DNA from: Siphonodentalium dalli
Lineage: Eukaryota > Mollusca > Scaphopoda > Gadilida > Siphonodentaliidae
Reading direction: 5' to 3'
Length of the DNA: 64,000 nt
Assembly (NCBI GenBank): GCA_032622095.1
Contig: CP136068.1
Span: 151,369,151-151,433,150, forward strand
Shown here: positions 46,010-58,859 of the stretch, in pieces
How the letters are laid out: each line of letters begins with the position of its first letter
Numbering within the stretch: the stretch's first letter is position 1
Program-made: the position numbers and the translations under genes
Notes under the pieces: model-generated
The model's database searches: none
Told to the model about the DNA's origin: nothing
What the model saw: the letters and a program-made list of their open reading frames with translations, nothing else

Positions 46010-48331
46010 AGAACGCTCTTTATTGTCTACCGCTTTTGGGAGACGGAATCATGGACGCTCTTTATATTTAAATGTCACAATACCATATACAAAATTACCC
46101 ATGACATATCGAAATAGAGCACGTTCATAATTGAGAACGCTCTTTATTGTCTATACCGCGACGAAAACATGAACGCTCTTTATTATAGGCAATCATTTGA
46201 TTTGTTCTAGGCTAGCAGTTAAAAAACAATCCTCTCTAGAAAGTCAATATCTGCCATCAAAACGTAAAATAAAACGAAACAAAAAACGAACAACAAACTG
46301 AAAAACAATGCCTGGCTAGCCTTCAATTTAAACGGACATGGCTCATTCAAACCTCCAAATTTTTTTCTGCGTCATTTGGAGGGGCGGATACGATAGGTCG
46401 ACAAATACACGAACTATTGATATACCCGCTTCATATGCTCTGAAAATTACTTCCCAAAGTAACAGCCATTTTTCAGCCATTTTCAACTTTTCGCCAGAAG
46501 TCAGACAAACGCTCTTTATTGCTACCTTATCAGGAATAGACTACGACGGAACGCTCTTTTTCATTCCATGCCGTGCAAATGGCTGTTTTGTGTTTGGGAC
46601 CCAAACATTGTATTTGTAGTTGTATTTCTCATTATTTCAATGCGTCGTTTTAGGTTACATAATGTTCGTAGAAAGGTAGTTCAGATATGTATCAACCTAT
46701 TTCGATACTGAGACAAATTCAAAAGCTAATAATGTTATGTGTATTTCTGGATCGCAAACCGCCATGTGGCTTTAAAAAAATGTTGTTATGCCAAACTGCA
46801 TGTCTAATTAATAGTTATTGTAATTTCAACAGTCTGTTGTGTATTCGAGTGAATTATTTTGTTTACGCACTTATCGATCTTGACTGGAAGGATTTTAGCA
46901 AGCGATTCACAGTCGAGCACTTCTCCGCACAAAATGTTTCGTGTGAAGAAACAGACAGGAACATTATTATGACGAATATAGGCCATCATGCATGATACAT
47001 GTACTAGTATAATAACCACCACCTTTTTAATCACACCCCATTTGTGTTTAATTGTACTCCTATAGCGCACAACTGGATGACACTAGTGTGTAAACTAGCT
47101 GCTGAAATTGGTACCATACAATGAAGTAGAAGCCATATGGACCAACTTGCATTCTTTCAGAAACAGTTCAATTAGTTTCGCACGAAATTCCGCTCGCTCA
47201 TTGCATTTCTGCATAAATTAATCTCATTTCACACAACTTTTATCGCCTCAAAGTGCATTTTAGCCAATATTATTCGTTATATAATCTAACATTCAAGTAA
47301 ATCCAGTTCATAATTCAGCACATTCAAACAGTTTTATTCCGTAATCGCTATTTATCGTAAACGCCTAGGTAATTAACCGGTGACTACAATATTTCATACG
47401 TAATTTATCAACTCGTTACGCGATTGGCGGAATTATTTCAATGACCGGTCATGTGACCGCGTTGCGGTCATGTGATCGCACTCATGAGACTTACACATCG
47501 GATATTTCCGCTAATTTTTTTAAATATCATAATAATAAAAATACTATCTGCTCGATTTTGAATTTTCTTGGCGAAATGGGTCTGTTAGACATATATAATT
47601 AGTATTATGACGAAAAAAAAAAAATGTCACTCATCCATATGTGCAGTATAGTTTAACTAGCAGGTTAGCCCGCCACTGGCGTGGTTCGTCTCATGGCTTT
47701 GTTCGAAAATGCAATTGCAACAGCTTCCGAGACACGTATGCTGCGCCTAGGTGTAAAATTTTGTCAAAATCCGCCAGTTTTACCCGATTTGACCTTGAAT
47801 TGATCATTTTCAAGGTCAAGGTCAGGTCGGGGTCACAATTTAACCCATCCATGACATTTCACGCACAAAAGTACCCCTAGGTAGCAAGTTTGAGCTCAAT
47901 CGGTTCGAGTCTATAAAGGACACACACATATATATAATTTGTGGGTACCCGTTTCAAGGTGATGATCACCTCGGGCGTAAAAACTGACCTGATGAAAAGC
48001 TCCCCCGTTCCTAGGAAGCCCTAAGTACGTAAGAATCACACAACACGCTCATGTCTGGATACAGTCACGCTCACATCAGGACCCAGATGTAAGAATCACA
48101 CTACACGCATACGCTCTTTATCAATGACACTGCGGATACGAACGCTCTTTAACTATCAACGCGATTGATCCCACAGTGCCAATTTTTGTGTGTGACTGAG
48201 AGTGGAGAATGGGTGCTGTGAGCTTCTCCAAAATGCTGTGACGACCATTCCCGTGGGTTTTTACCCTTAGATAGGAAGTTTTGTTTCGATCGGTCCAGCC
48301 GTTTTCGATTCTATAAAGTATATACACACAC

Positions 48332-48362
<31 letters not shown>

Positions 48363-51300
48363 TATATACGGAAGTCTCAAAATATATAGTAGACTAGCAG
48401 GTTAGCCCGCCACTGGCGGCATTCGTCTCATGGCTTTGTTTCAGAAACATGACATTTTTTTAATTTAACCAAATTTCAAGTCGATAACTCAACCCGTTTC
48501 CGAGATCTGGTCTGCGTCACAAGGGCTCGGCGACCCGATAAAAGTCGTACCCGGGGCAAGATACATTCACCTACCAAATTTCAAGTCGATAGCTCCACCC
48601 GTTTGCGAGATAACGCATTCTTTGTTTTTCAATGAGTTAATTCATGGTACCCGTCCTCCCCGTCCTAAACTTCAGAGCGGACAGTCAATTAATCCCGTCG
48701 TGAAATTCCTCTGCATAATATTTCGAGCTCTTAGATCAATTCTGCCTTTTTAGTTGCATTTCGTCCGCATCCGTATTTCGGACGCATGGGGTCAGTCGTT
48801 TAGCCACGTCCATTGGAATCCGCATCGGACGCATGGGGTATCGTTTAGCCATGTCCATTGTAATAAAGAGCGTTAATTGTTAAAACCTCCGTATAAGGTA
48901 TAGATAAAGAGCGTTATTGCCTTAACCCCCGTCGTGCCTTTGCGGCATTCGTCCCATGGCTTTGTTTAAGAAACATGACATTTTTGAATATGAATTTAAT
49001 GTTTTTTAAATTTAATATATTTTGTTTCTGAATTGTTTTTTTATTGTTAATTTTTTTTAATTTTAAATTGTTTTAATTAAATTGTAAATTGGTTTAATTA
49101 ATTTTTTTGTTTCTGGCGGAAAAATTTACCCGTAGAAATCCCCCCTTCCTAGGAACGACAGACAACGCATTCTTTGTTTCGTGAAATCTCTCTACGATAA
49201 CATTGCATTGAGTTTAAAACAAACGCTTCCCGTCGGGAAATCTGTCTGCATAATATTTCGAGTCTGCCGTACCCGTCGTAATGTCGTGAAATCTCTCTGC
49301 ATAATAGATAACATTGCATTGAATCTGTTGTTGGCATTCAGGGCTTCGGGTCGTTGTTGTTGGCATCACGGCTCCCCGAAAACTCTCACATTGCCGAAAA
49401 CGTGTATTTAGTACTATCGTTGTTGTTGATATTTACGGCTTGGGGGCTATTTTCTTATTTAGCAAGTTTGAGCTCAATCGGTTCGAGTCTATAAAGGACA
49501 CACTCATATATATGACACTTCCCGTGGGTAGCAAGTTTGAGCTCAATCGGCATTCCCTGGAATTTCCCGTTGATTGGCAGATTCCAGGAGCTTTATAACG
49601 GTATATCTGGGGAGAAATCTGATGCTATATTCGTGATTATCTGGGATGATTTCGGTATATAACTATATACTGTAAAAACAAAGCGCACCATCCGTGCTCG
49701 CAGGGTTGGTCAGAAACAAATGTTTTTTAAATTTAATGTATGTTCCGTATATCTCTCTGCAGATGCAAATAACGTTGAATGGCAAACAGACGCTCTTTAT
49801 AGAGATGCGTCAAAAACAAACGCTCATTAAATAATCACTTGATTAACCCACGCCGTGCCTTTGTGGTGATTTGAGATTGGAGAACGGGTGCTCTGAGCTT
49901 CTCTAAACCACGACCACGGTCGTGTCGGTGGGATTTGACACTTACATAGGAAGTTTGAGCTCAATCTGTACACGCGTTTTGGATTCTATGAAGTACACAC
50001 ACACATATATACGAAGTCTCAAAATATATAGTATAGACTAGCAGATTAGCCCGCCAATGGTGGCAATTGTCAGAAACATGACAATTTTTAATTTTTTTAA
50101 TTAATTTGTTTTTCAATGAGTTAATTGTGCCTTATTAATTTACTGGCTTTTTTAATTAATTTTTTTAATTAATTTTTTAATTAAATTTTTTGTTTTTTTA
50201 ATTTAATTTTATGTTTTTCAATTTTACCCGATTTGACCTTGAATTGATCATTTTCAAGGTCAAGGTCAGGTTGGGGTCACAATTTAACCCGTCCATGACA
50301 CTTCCCGTAGGTAGCAAGTTTGAGCTCAATCGGTTCGAGTCTATAAAGGACACACACATATATATCATTTGTGGGTACCCATTTCAAGGTGTGAAGATCA
50401 CCTCGGGCGGAAAAACTGACCCGATGAAAATCTGCCCCATTCCTAGGAAGCCCTAAGTACATAAGAATCACACAACACGCTCATGTCTGGATACATACGC
50501 TCACGCCAGGACACAGACGTAAGAATCATATTACACGCATACGCTCTTTATCAACGACACTGCGGATATGAACGCTCTTTAACTATCAACGCGATTAACC
50601 CCACAGTGCCGTGTTTTTTTTACTGAGAGTGGAGAACGGGTGCTAGGATCTTCTCCAAAATGCCGCGACGACCATTCTCGTGGATTTTTACCCTTAGATG
50701 GGAAGTTTGGTCTCGATCGGTGCAGCCGTTTTTGATCCTATAAAGTATATACACACATACACACATATATATATACGAAGTCTCAAAATATATAGTAGAC
50801 TAGCAGGTTAGCCCGCCACTGGCGTGCTTGGTCAGAAACATGACAATGTTTTATGTTTTGTTTGTGTTTTTCAATGAGTTAATATTGGGTTTTTCAATAT
50901 TTTACCCAATTTGACCTTGAATTGATCATTTTCAAGGTCAAGGTCATGTCGGGGTCACAATATATAATTTGTGGGTACCCGTTTGAAGGTTAAGACTGAC
51001 CCGATGAAAAATTCCCCCGTTCCTAGGAACGACAGACATAAGAATGTTTCACACAATGCGACGTCGACGATCCACGTGTGTTTTTACACTTATATACGAA
51101 GTTTGAGCTCACCTAGGGCGGAAAAACTTACCAGATCCGCGTTCTTAGGAACACAACATGCTCCGCGTTCTTAGGAACACGCTCATGTCTATACACGCCC
51201 AGACCCAGAAGAGGTATGATTTTTTTTAACCTGCCCATGGCCATTGAGCAGCCCCTGACAGAGGTTGTCCACCCTACGAGATGGTCAATAGTCCCCGCAA

Positions 51301-51730
51301 AGTTAATCCCGTCGTGAACCGCACCCTCGCAAAGAGCGGACAGTCAATTAATCCCGTCGTGAACCCCATCACCAACGCGACGTAATTTTGTTTGGTATCA
51401 TGTGTTGCGTTCTAAAAATAGGAAAGCACTTGTTCCCGTATATCTCTCTGCATAATAAATTTCGAGCGATAACGTTGCATACGAAATTGTGAGTGTTGGT
51501 TTGTAACCGGGATTTCTGAGAAGCATTATGCCTATATCCACACTAACTACCCCCCTAAGCCCTGACCTAAGTGTCATACATACTATAACAATGATGTTGT
51601 AAGAGTACTATGGCATCCAATAAATCTCCCCGCATAGGAAACCACTCAATGTTCCCGTATATCTCTCTGCAGATGCTAATAACGTTGAATGGTAAACAGA
51701 CGCTCTTTATAGCGATGCGTCAAAAACAAA
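46010..51730. repeat. Dispersed 11-mer ACGCTCTTTAT (both strands)
   Basis: Copies of (A/G)ACGCTCTTT(A) followed by variable sequence occur at about 46014, 46049, 46136, 46171, 46509, 46552, 48111, 48141, 49790, 50541, 50572 and 51700; reverse-orientation copies (ATAAAGAGCGTT) are near 48864 and 48905. They sit on several different backgrounds, not at one fixed period, and I do not see this clustering elsewhere in the window. Confidence 0.65.
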
Positions 51731-52725
51731 CGCTCATTAAATTATCACTTGATTAACCCCCGCCGTGCCTTTGCAGTGATTTGGGAGTGGATAAAGGGTG
51801 CTCAGAGCTTCTCCAAAACGCGACAACTACGGTGTTCGTGTGTTTTTACCCTTAGATGGGAAGTTTGAACTCAATCGAGCCAGCCGTTTTCGATTCTATA
51901 AAGTACATATATATATATATATACGGAAGTCTCAAAATATATAGTACTAGAAGGTGACCCGACTTCGTCCGGGCTATTCAAAAACCAAATTTCAAGTCGA
52001 TTGCTCCACCCGTTTCCTAGATCTGGTCTGCGCATGCGCGAAGCTGGTGTCGCGCGTGCTCGGCGACCCGATAAAATTCGTATCCGGGGCAACATACATT
52101 CACATACCAAATTTCAAGTCGATAGCTACACCCGTTTGCGAGATATATAGCCCAATGTCATTTGCGGATACCTCGGCCGGTGATGAGTTAACGCGACACA
52201 GTCAAATGCATCGGCAGGGTGAGAGTTAACGTAATCTAACTTTATGACCTCTGACGACGTCATAGAATTTACGCATTGATTTTATCCCGATAAAAGCATC
52301 GTACCACTTGTACCTAATAATTGAGGCAGATAACTAAAACGGATACATACATATTATATATCGTTGGAAAGATGAAGCCACACAGATTCTAACCGTGCAA
52401 ATTATATGACTGGCAATTTATTATTCGCGCTATATCGTATCGATTTGTGAGCACCGAACTGAAATATATTAGCGCAAAACGGCGTAAAAACAGATTTGAC
52501 CTCCGCACGTGAAAAGTTGACCTCGCACGGACAAATAAATATGCCTATGTTCGTCTCCGGCCGAAAACACATCCAAATACCAAATTTCATTTCAAACACA
52601 CAAACTTACAAACTTACACACAGATCTTTCAAAATATATAATAGATAGACTAGCAGGTTAGCCCGCCACTGGCACACATACACACATATATATATACGAA
52701 GTCTCAAAATATATAGTAGATAATA
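47650..52725. repeat. Head-to-tail array of a 'ctagcaggttagcccgcc' repeat family
   Basis: The start phrase 'ctagcaggttagcccgccac' appears near 47656, 48392, 50037 (variant), 50797 and 52652, and a related 'actagaaggtgacccgac' at about 51944. Each unit ends in 'cacacatatatatacgaagt' plus 'ctcaaaatatatagta'. Units vary from about 0.7 to 1.6 kb and share blocks such as 'gaccttgaattgatcatttt', 'caaggtcaaggtcagg', 'tagcaagtttgagctcaatc' and 'ggttcgagtctataaagg'. Non-coding; classification not possible by eye. The microsatellites (CA/TA) at the junctions may be elongation sites. Confidence 0.75.
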
Positions 52726-52935
52726 TAGTCTCAGGAATCTGTGCATTTATCGCTGAGAACAGCCTGAGATTGCTGACGTAACATTGTCGCAATTAATAAT
52801 TTGATACACGTTGTAAAAGTCTTGTTTTCCATAAACGGTGCATGCCACTACGTCGTGACTTGTGTGGGCCACAACACCAAAACTTAAGTCCTTAACCTTT
52901 AGACAATAGCGTGGTCAAAACTACCCTTACTTTAT

Positions 52936-55255
52936 TAGCTCAACTTTACTTTGTAAAGTTTGAGCTATTGCCATGGCTTTGTATCCATCGTCCGTGTGTG
53001 TGCATGTGTGATTCGTAAAAATTTCCTTTAGCACAGGCTACAGGTCGTACCTTTGGTCAGATCATTATAAAATTTGTCATAGCAGTTGACATTGATATGT
53101 AGATGGGAACGAGTCATTTTGGGGTCATTCGGAAAAAAAACATGGCCACCAGCGGCCATCTTGGATTTCAAAATTCAATCCATTAGCACGGACTACAGGT
53201 CCTACTGCTCGTCTGATTATCATGAAATTTGTCATGGATGTTAATATTGACATGTAGATGGGAACGAGTAATTTTGTGGGTCGATCAGCCATAAACATGG
53301 CCGCTGGCAGCCATCATGGATTTTACTCTTTCCATGACTAAATTGTTTGGCACAGACTACAGGTCGTACCTTTGGTCTGATCATAATGAAAGTTGTCATG
53401 GATGTTAGCAATGACATGCAGATGGGAACCAGTCATTTTGGGGTCATTCGGCCATAAAACATGGCCCGCTGGCAGCCATCTTGGATTTTACTCTTTGCGT
53501 GACTAAATCCTTTGGCACGGGCTACAGGTCATACCTTTGGTCGGATAATATGAAATTTGTCATGGGCGTTGACATTGACACGTAGATGGGAACGAGTCAT
53601 TTTGGGGTCATTCGGCAAAAAAACATGCCGTCAGCAGCCATCTTTGATTTCAAAATTCAATCCATTAGCACACACTGCAGGCCGGAGTGTTCATCTGATC
53701 ATCATGAAATTTGTCGTGGAAGTTAATATTGACATGTAGATGGGAACAAGTCATTTTGGGGTCATTTGGACATAAAACATGGCTGCTGGCAGCCATCTTG
53801 GATTTTACTCTTGGTATGACTAAATTCTTTGACACAGCCACAGGTCGTATCTTTGGTCAGATCATCATGAAATTTGTCACAGATGTTAACATGGACATGT
53901 AAATGGGAACGAGTCATTTTGGGGTCATTCAGCCAAAAAACATGGCGACTGCCAGCAGCCATCTTGAATTTAAAAAATCAGTCAATTAGCATGGGCTACA
54001 TGCCATACTGTTTGTCTGATCATCATGAAATTTGTCATTATCCCCCGTCAAATTTAAAATTTGTGGGGGATATAGTAATGGGTTCCTTCCGTCCGTCCGT
54101 CGTGCCATCTGTCCGTCCATCCGTCCCGAATTTGTAAGAGTCATAACTTGAACAAATGTAAACGGATTTCAAAGATTTATGGTATATGAGTTCACCTGAC
54201 CATTATCTAGAATGAGTTCGCAAGCCAGGTCTGGCCAGATATTTTTACCGGAGTTATTGGACTTTGTTTATTATTATTGTCAAATTTACCAAATAGCAAA
54301 TAGACGACGTCCCAGGGCTCATTTCCACAAATCTCAACGGATTTCAAAGATATTTGGTATATGAGTTCACCTGACCATTACCTAGAATGAGTTCGCAAGC
54401 CAGGTCTGGCCAGATATTTTTACCGGAGTTATTGGACTTTGTTTATTATTTTTGTCGAATTTACCAAATAGACGACGTCCCAGGTCTCATTTCCACAAAT
54501 CTCAATGGATTTCAAAGATATTTGGTATATGAGTTCCCATGACCAGTACCTAAAATGAGTTCGCAAGCCAGGCTTTTTGACAAAATCCCACCTCTTGTTT
54601 AGCGCATACTGAGAATGTAAACATTATTGAGAATGCACTTCCCCAACTGCACAATTTGGTGGGGGATACCGCCTACTGCGACTGCTTGTTTATGTTAATA
54701 TTGACATGTAGATGGGAACCAGTCATTTTGGGGTCATTCGGCCAAAAAACATGGCCGCCAGCAGACATCGGGGACTTTACTCATTGCATGACTATATCCT
54801 TTGTCACAGGCTACAGGTCGTACCTTTGGTCGGATAATCATGAAATTTGTGATGGATGTTAGCATTGATATGTATATGGGAACGAGACATTTTGGGGTCA
54901 TTCGGCCATAAAACGTGGCCGCTGACAACCATCTTGGATTTTACTCTTTGCACGACTAAATAATTTGGCATGGGCTACAGTCCACTTCCCTCAGCTGATC
55001 ATCACCAAACTTCATATTAATCTTGATATTGATCTACTAGATGGAAGCTATCAAATGATTTTGAATTTCATTCATAAACATAGCCACCAGCAACCATCTT
55101 GGATTTTACTTTATATATATATCTCTTCATGTTGATAATCTAGTATCACTTAGACATTTCAACTTTCTGCATTCCTAATCGCTCCATTGACTGTATAACA
55201 AGAAAGTATTCCCTTTCCAAGTTGAGCTGTAGTGTCATTGACACTTTCATATAAA
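52936..55255. repeat. Mosaic TTGAGC repeat family, long copy
   Basis: It starts AGCTCAACTTTACTTTGTAA and GAGCTATTGCCATGG, and ends TTGAGCTGTAGTGTCATTG..TTTCAT. The body has about ten units with 'gatgggaacgagtcattttg', 'gggtcattcggccataaaac', 'atggcc.c..gcagccatct' and 'tggattttactctttgc'. It is interrupted at about 54039-54690 by another repeat. Confidence 0.75.
54039..54690. repeat. Nested insertion with ~180-bp tandem units
   Basis: It begins TATCCCCCGTCAAATTT (near its own inverted copy AAATTTGTGGGGGATA) with 'gtccgtccgtcgtgcc', has three units containing 'atttggtatatgagttcacc' and 'gagttcgcaagccaggtctg', and ends 'tggtgggggataccgcctac'. The host repeat reads 'gaaatttgtca' before and 'tatgttaatattgacatg' after it, consistent with an insertion into that unit. 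Confidence 0.7.
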
Positions 55256-55987
55256 ATTTGCAAATACATAAGATTGATATTGCAATATGAGCCGTGGTGG
55301 ACAAATTAAACATAATTATGTGCCGTTGGTGTCCACTGATGTATGATATAAGGTACCAAGTGTTAACATTGTACCCCGTTCTCGGTTCCTACAAATCATA
55401 TTCCCGGGCAACGAGTTTGAGTATGGGACCCGGGAAATTCCCGTTACCAAACTTCATAAAGATCTTCTGGGTGACCTTTAATTATATAATTATTCCCGGG
55501 ATAAAGTCTAATGTGCATGCATGAGCTGTCCATATGCATGATCCATCAACAATTTCCTTTTTCACACCCTGCAGGCCACATCTCTCATCCGATCATCACC
55601 AACCTTCATATGGATCTTCAGTGGCCTCCAGATGTGAGCCATCAATATTTCCGAAATTTGTTAAAGTGATGTGAAACACTCCTGTAGGGTGATCAAATGG
55701 AAATGGAGAATAAAATTGTTATTTTTACAAATATTAATCCAAGTTGTCAACTCACACCGAGATTCTAATATATTAATTAAATGCAATGATCCTCGATAGT
55801 GATATCATTTGTTTTAGTTTATCGCCGATAGTTGCATCCCGAATCTAGATATAAATATTTACAATTGAGTGTCATTCAGACGATTCTTTCTATGGAGCGG
55901 GATGGTCGATTTCTTTAAAATTTTCGGCGATGTTAGCAGATTGCTACATTCCCCAGGTTGGCATAGCCCCTGAGTACAAACTTAATG

Positions 55988-56310
55988 AGACCCCCAGTGG
56001 CCCAGTCGGTAGAGTGCTCAGTGCATTATGCCATCATAGATCCATTCATAGACCAACGCTGACATTGCTGGTTCTAACCCCGACAAGCACTCATTTGTGA
56101 TCCACGCAAAAGGAGGGTAACCAGATTTGTGTATGTGCCATGTGGGCATGTTTGTCAGTTGCTTTCCGGGGGTCGGTGGTTTCTACACACATTTGAGTGA
56201 TTTCCCGGTGAATTAATCCTATGCTTGGTCTTTCATCCACCCATAAAACGGACAATGTCGTGATATGGCCTAGCGACTAAGATGACGATAAACTCAAACC
56301 AACTAACTTA
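55988..56310 (+). mobile_element. tRNA-derived SINE
   Basis: A tRNA-like head carries an A box (TGGCCCAGTCGG, 55998-56009) and a B box (GGTTCTAACCC, 56070-56080) at internal-promoter spacing for RNA polymerase III. A conserved central body follows ('cagttgctttccgggggtcg'), and a tail (GACGATAAACTCAAACC) matches the 3' style of molluscan SINEs. It is not an intact tRNA: the stems do not pair and there is no clear anticodon arm. Confidence 0.75.
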
Positions 56311-56339
56311 TCAATTTCACGCCCTCGAACAAGTCCATG

Positions 56340-56960
56340 ATATGTCTTTAAAATACATGTAATGGCCCGCCAGCAGCCATTGTGGATTTCAATTTTGATT
56401 CCATCGGCACACTCTGCAGCCCGCATTTATTAGCTCAACTTGATAAAACTCAATTATGAGCTATTGCCATGGGTTGGTATCTGTCCTTTTGCACACCCTA
56501 CTGGCCACATCCCTGATCCAATCATCACAAAACTTCACATGGATTTTCGGAGTGACCTCTAGATGGGATCCATCAATTTTTTTTCTTGGAATTTACTCTT
56601 TGCATGACTAAATAATTCAGCACTTCATACAGGCCACATCCCTCATCATCACCAACCTTCCGGGTAACCAATAAATTGGAGCTATCAAATTTTTCTGAAT
56701 TTCTATAAAAAGCAGCCATCTTGGATTTCAGATTTGAATACATCAACACACCCTGCAGCCCGTATTTATTGGAGAATTGTTTTGAAAATGTACAGGCATT
56801 TTTAGGATCACTTCACAATTAAAAACATGGTCGCCAGCAGCAATCTTGTATTTTGCACTTTATATCACTAAATCTTTGGCACTCTCCACTATCTATAAAG
56901 ACCACATCCTTTATCCAATCGTCTCCAAACTTCATATGGATTTTCTGGGTGACCACTAAA
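56340..56960. repeat. Mosaic TTGAGC repeat family fragment
   Basis: Units with 'tagctcaacttgataaaact', 'tattgccatgggttggtatc' and 'gagtgacctctagatgggat'. Similar fragments are at 55505-55680 and 58220-58555; the last contains the 5' terminus of the family and ends about 40 bp before the final STING exon. Confidence 0.65.
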
Positions 56961-56974
56961 TTGAGCAATCTGTC

Positions 56975-57484
56975 TCAAGGTACATATACATGACCGTCGA
57001 TGATGACGTTCCAAGCTCCCGTGGTACCGTGACTGCGTGAGTACGACAGTAAACAGTACTCACCGTGTAAGCTGTGGGTGGTCGGAGTGTTTGAAAGTAA
57101 TCCCCGGAATTTGGTCCATTCCGTTTCCGTGTCGGCAAGAAGAAACCGACCACTGGGGTAATCTTCGTCTCTGGCTATCCTTCCCATAGCGACGTGCATT
57201 TGGTACAGGCTGACCCCCCTGGCCTTCACCCATGAGTCAATAGCATATTTCTCCTTTAACATTGCTTTCAACTCAGACAGTTTTACAGTGTTGCTCAGTT
57301 CAGCAACAAAACTCCTCATCTCGGGGCGAGTTCCGTCCCGAAATGACAACCTACACGCTGTTTCTAGCAGCATACCGGTAAACACGCGAAATTTATTGGA
57401 ATCCAATTTCGATGCAATGGCCTTGACACTAATTAGGAACCGTAACTCTTGCCGGTTCTGGTAAACTTCGGACAACCGCCGCAA
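56975..57484 (-). CDS. Unassigned ORF, 169 or more codons
   Basis: The longest open frames here run on the minus strand. The frame is actually open from about 57541 (in-frame stop there), but it has no early ATG; the 169-codon figure starts at a TTG. The sequence has balanced, protein-like composition with amphipathic stretches (KLSELKAMLKEKYAIDSW, RIARDEDYPSGRFLLAD) and is less AT-rich than its surroundings, so it may be real coding sequence: an exon, a retrocopy or a mobile-element fragment. I do not recognise a family. It ends at a stop near 56975. It lies antisense in the last STING intron. Confidence 0.35.
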   Translation of the reverse strand: MRRLSEVYQNRQELRFLISVKAIASKLDSNKFRVFTGMLLETACRLSFRDGTRPEMRSFVAELSNTVKLSELKAMLKEKYAIDSWVKARGVSLYQMHVAMGRIARDEDYPSGRFLLADTETEWTKFRGLLSNTPTTHSLHGEYCLLSYSRSHGTTGAWNVIIDGHVYVP

Positions 57485-57834
57485 ATAATGACCGGAAAGA
57501 TAAAGAGCACCGTATACAAACGAATATATACGGACTAAGTCCTATAAGTGTGTGCATCAGATTGGATCCCATATAAAATTCATGATATTATTATCTATTA
57601 TGACCAAATGAGGAACCAAATCGCAATATTTCACCCGAAATGGAATCCGTTTATATAAATACATGAATCCGGAATCCAGCTTAATTTGTGTCTTGAATCC
57701 GGCGTACGGGTCCAAAATGGGTCGAATCCGGCGTACGAAAAGGGGGGGAAGGGGCCCTCGTATATGTCTCTTCCGTTACAAAGATAAAGTTGTGTACATT
57801 TTCAGAATTTTCATTCAACGGTTCGAAAACAGAA

Positions 57835-57965
57835 AGGTATTATTCCTTGTTGGTTGGCTGTTATATTATTCCTTGTTGGTTGGCTGTTATATTATTCCTT
57901 GTTGGTTGGCTGTTATATATTGCTTTGTATTATTGCTTGTTGGTTGGCTGTTATATATTGCTTTG
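57835..57965. repeat. 27-28-bp minisatellite, four to five units
   Basis: Unit 'ccttgttggttggctgttat' plus 'attatt'. The last units contain 'attgcttt' variants. Non-coding; it generates spurious Leu/Val/Trp-rich open frames. Confidence 0.85.
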
Positions 57966-58595
57966 TAAGTTCTTATTAATTCAGTAAATTTAAAAGACCA
58001 TCATGAAGTTGTTGCATTTTGGCTGATTTTCCATTTGTCTTTAAATGTTAAAATAATAGCTTTCGATCAGCCATTATTCGATAATAGAAAGGTTCCATGC
58101 TTTGCAGATGCATGTTTGTATATGCCCTTACATGTTATCCATAATAAGGGGAATAAAAATAAGTTTAAATGCGTACCCTGTGTGTTCAATGTTTTTACCG
58201 TTATTTGATAATTTCTCATAAAATTACCCACATCCCTCATCTGATCATCACCAAACTTCATGTGGATCCTCGAGATGACCTCTAGATGGGAGCTTACCAT
58301 TTTTTCCGAATTCTGTTAAAAAACATGGCTGCCAGTGGCCATCTTGGATTTTAATCTTTGTATGACCAAATCCTTTGGCACACCCAACAGGCCACATCTC
58401 TCATCCAAACTTCATATGGATCTTCGGGGTAACCTCTAGATTGGAGGTTACCATTTCAGCTCAATTTTACAAAGTAAAGTTAGACCTATTGCCATGGGTT
58501 GGCGTCCGTGCATGCATCCGTGCATGCATCAACAATTTCATTTGGCACGTTGTTTTAGCGACGAACATTCAGTTGGGATTACAATATAATTTCAG

Positions 58596-58782
58596 ACCTA
58601 CTACTTCGGTGGACATTATGCAACACCAGTATTGACTCTCGAGGAAATGGTGAAAGACAGAATAGCAGGCATGAGTCAAGATCAGATGGAGAAACAAGTC
58701 GAGAAATTTAGTGAGGAAGTGGAACAAACTCTCAGGAAGGATAAAAACTTTGAAGGGAAATATACCTTGATCTTCTATGATG
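58596..58782 (+). CDS. STING: STING domain copy 2, exon B
   Basis: A 187-nt exon after the acceptor tataatttcag (phase 0), ending in phase 1 at the donor GTAAGG. It encodes about 62 residues: TYYFGGHYATPVLTLEEM, matching the human LEYATPLQTLFAM segment, followed by a long helix (MEKQVEKFSEEVEQTLRKD) and the final strand KYTLIFYDG (human CRLIAYQEP). The YATP motif (codons 58617-58628) keeps the Thr and Pro equivalent to human T263 and P264; E260 is replaced by His. Together with 31944-32042 and 44992-45206 it completes one whole STING ligand-binding domain. The phase-1 exit requires a further exon, which I could not find before 64000. A vertebrate-type C-terminal tail (TBK1/IRF3 motif) is not seen. 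Confidence 0.9.
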
Positions 58783-58859
58783 GTAAGGCTGATATCTAGG
58801 CTTCTCAATGGTGCCATCGGTATCTTTTCTTCGGTGGAGGCATTACAGTTCAGAAATAT

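Noticed and set aside
55988-56080. A tRNA gene
   Set aside because: A and B boxes are present, but the acceptor, anticodon and T stems do not pair and the unit continues into a SINE body.
57663-57987. Open frames rich in LVGWLLY
   Set aside because: Generated by the 27-28-bp minisatellite at 57835-57965.
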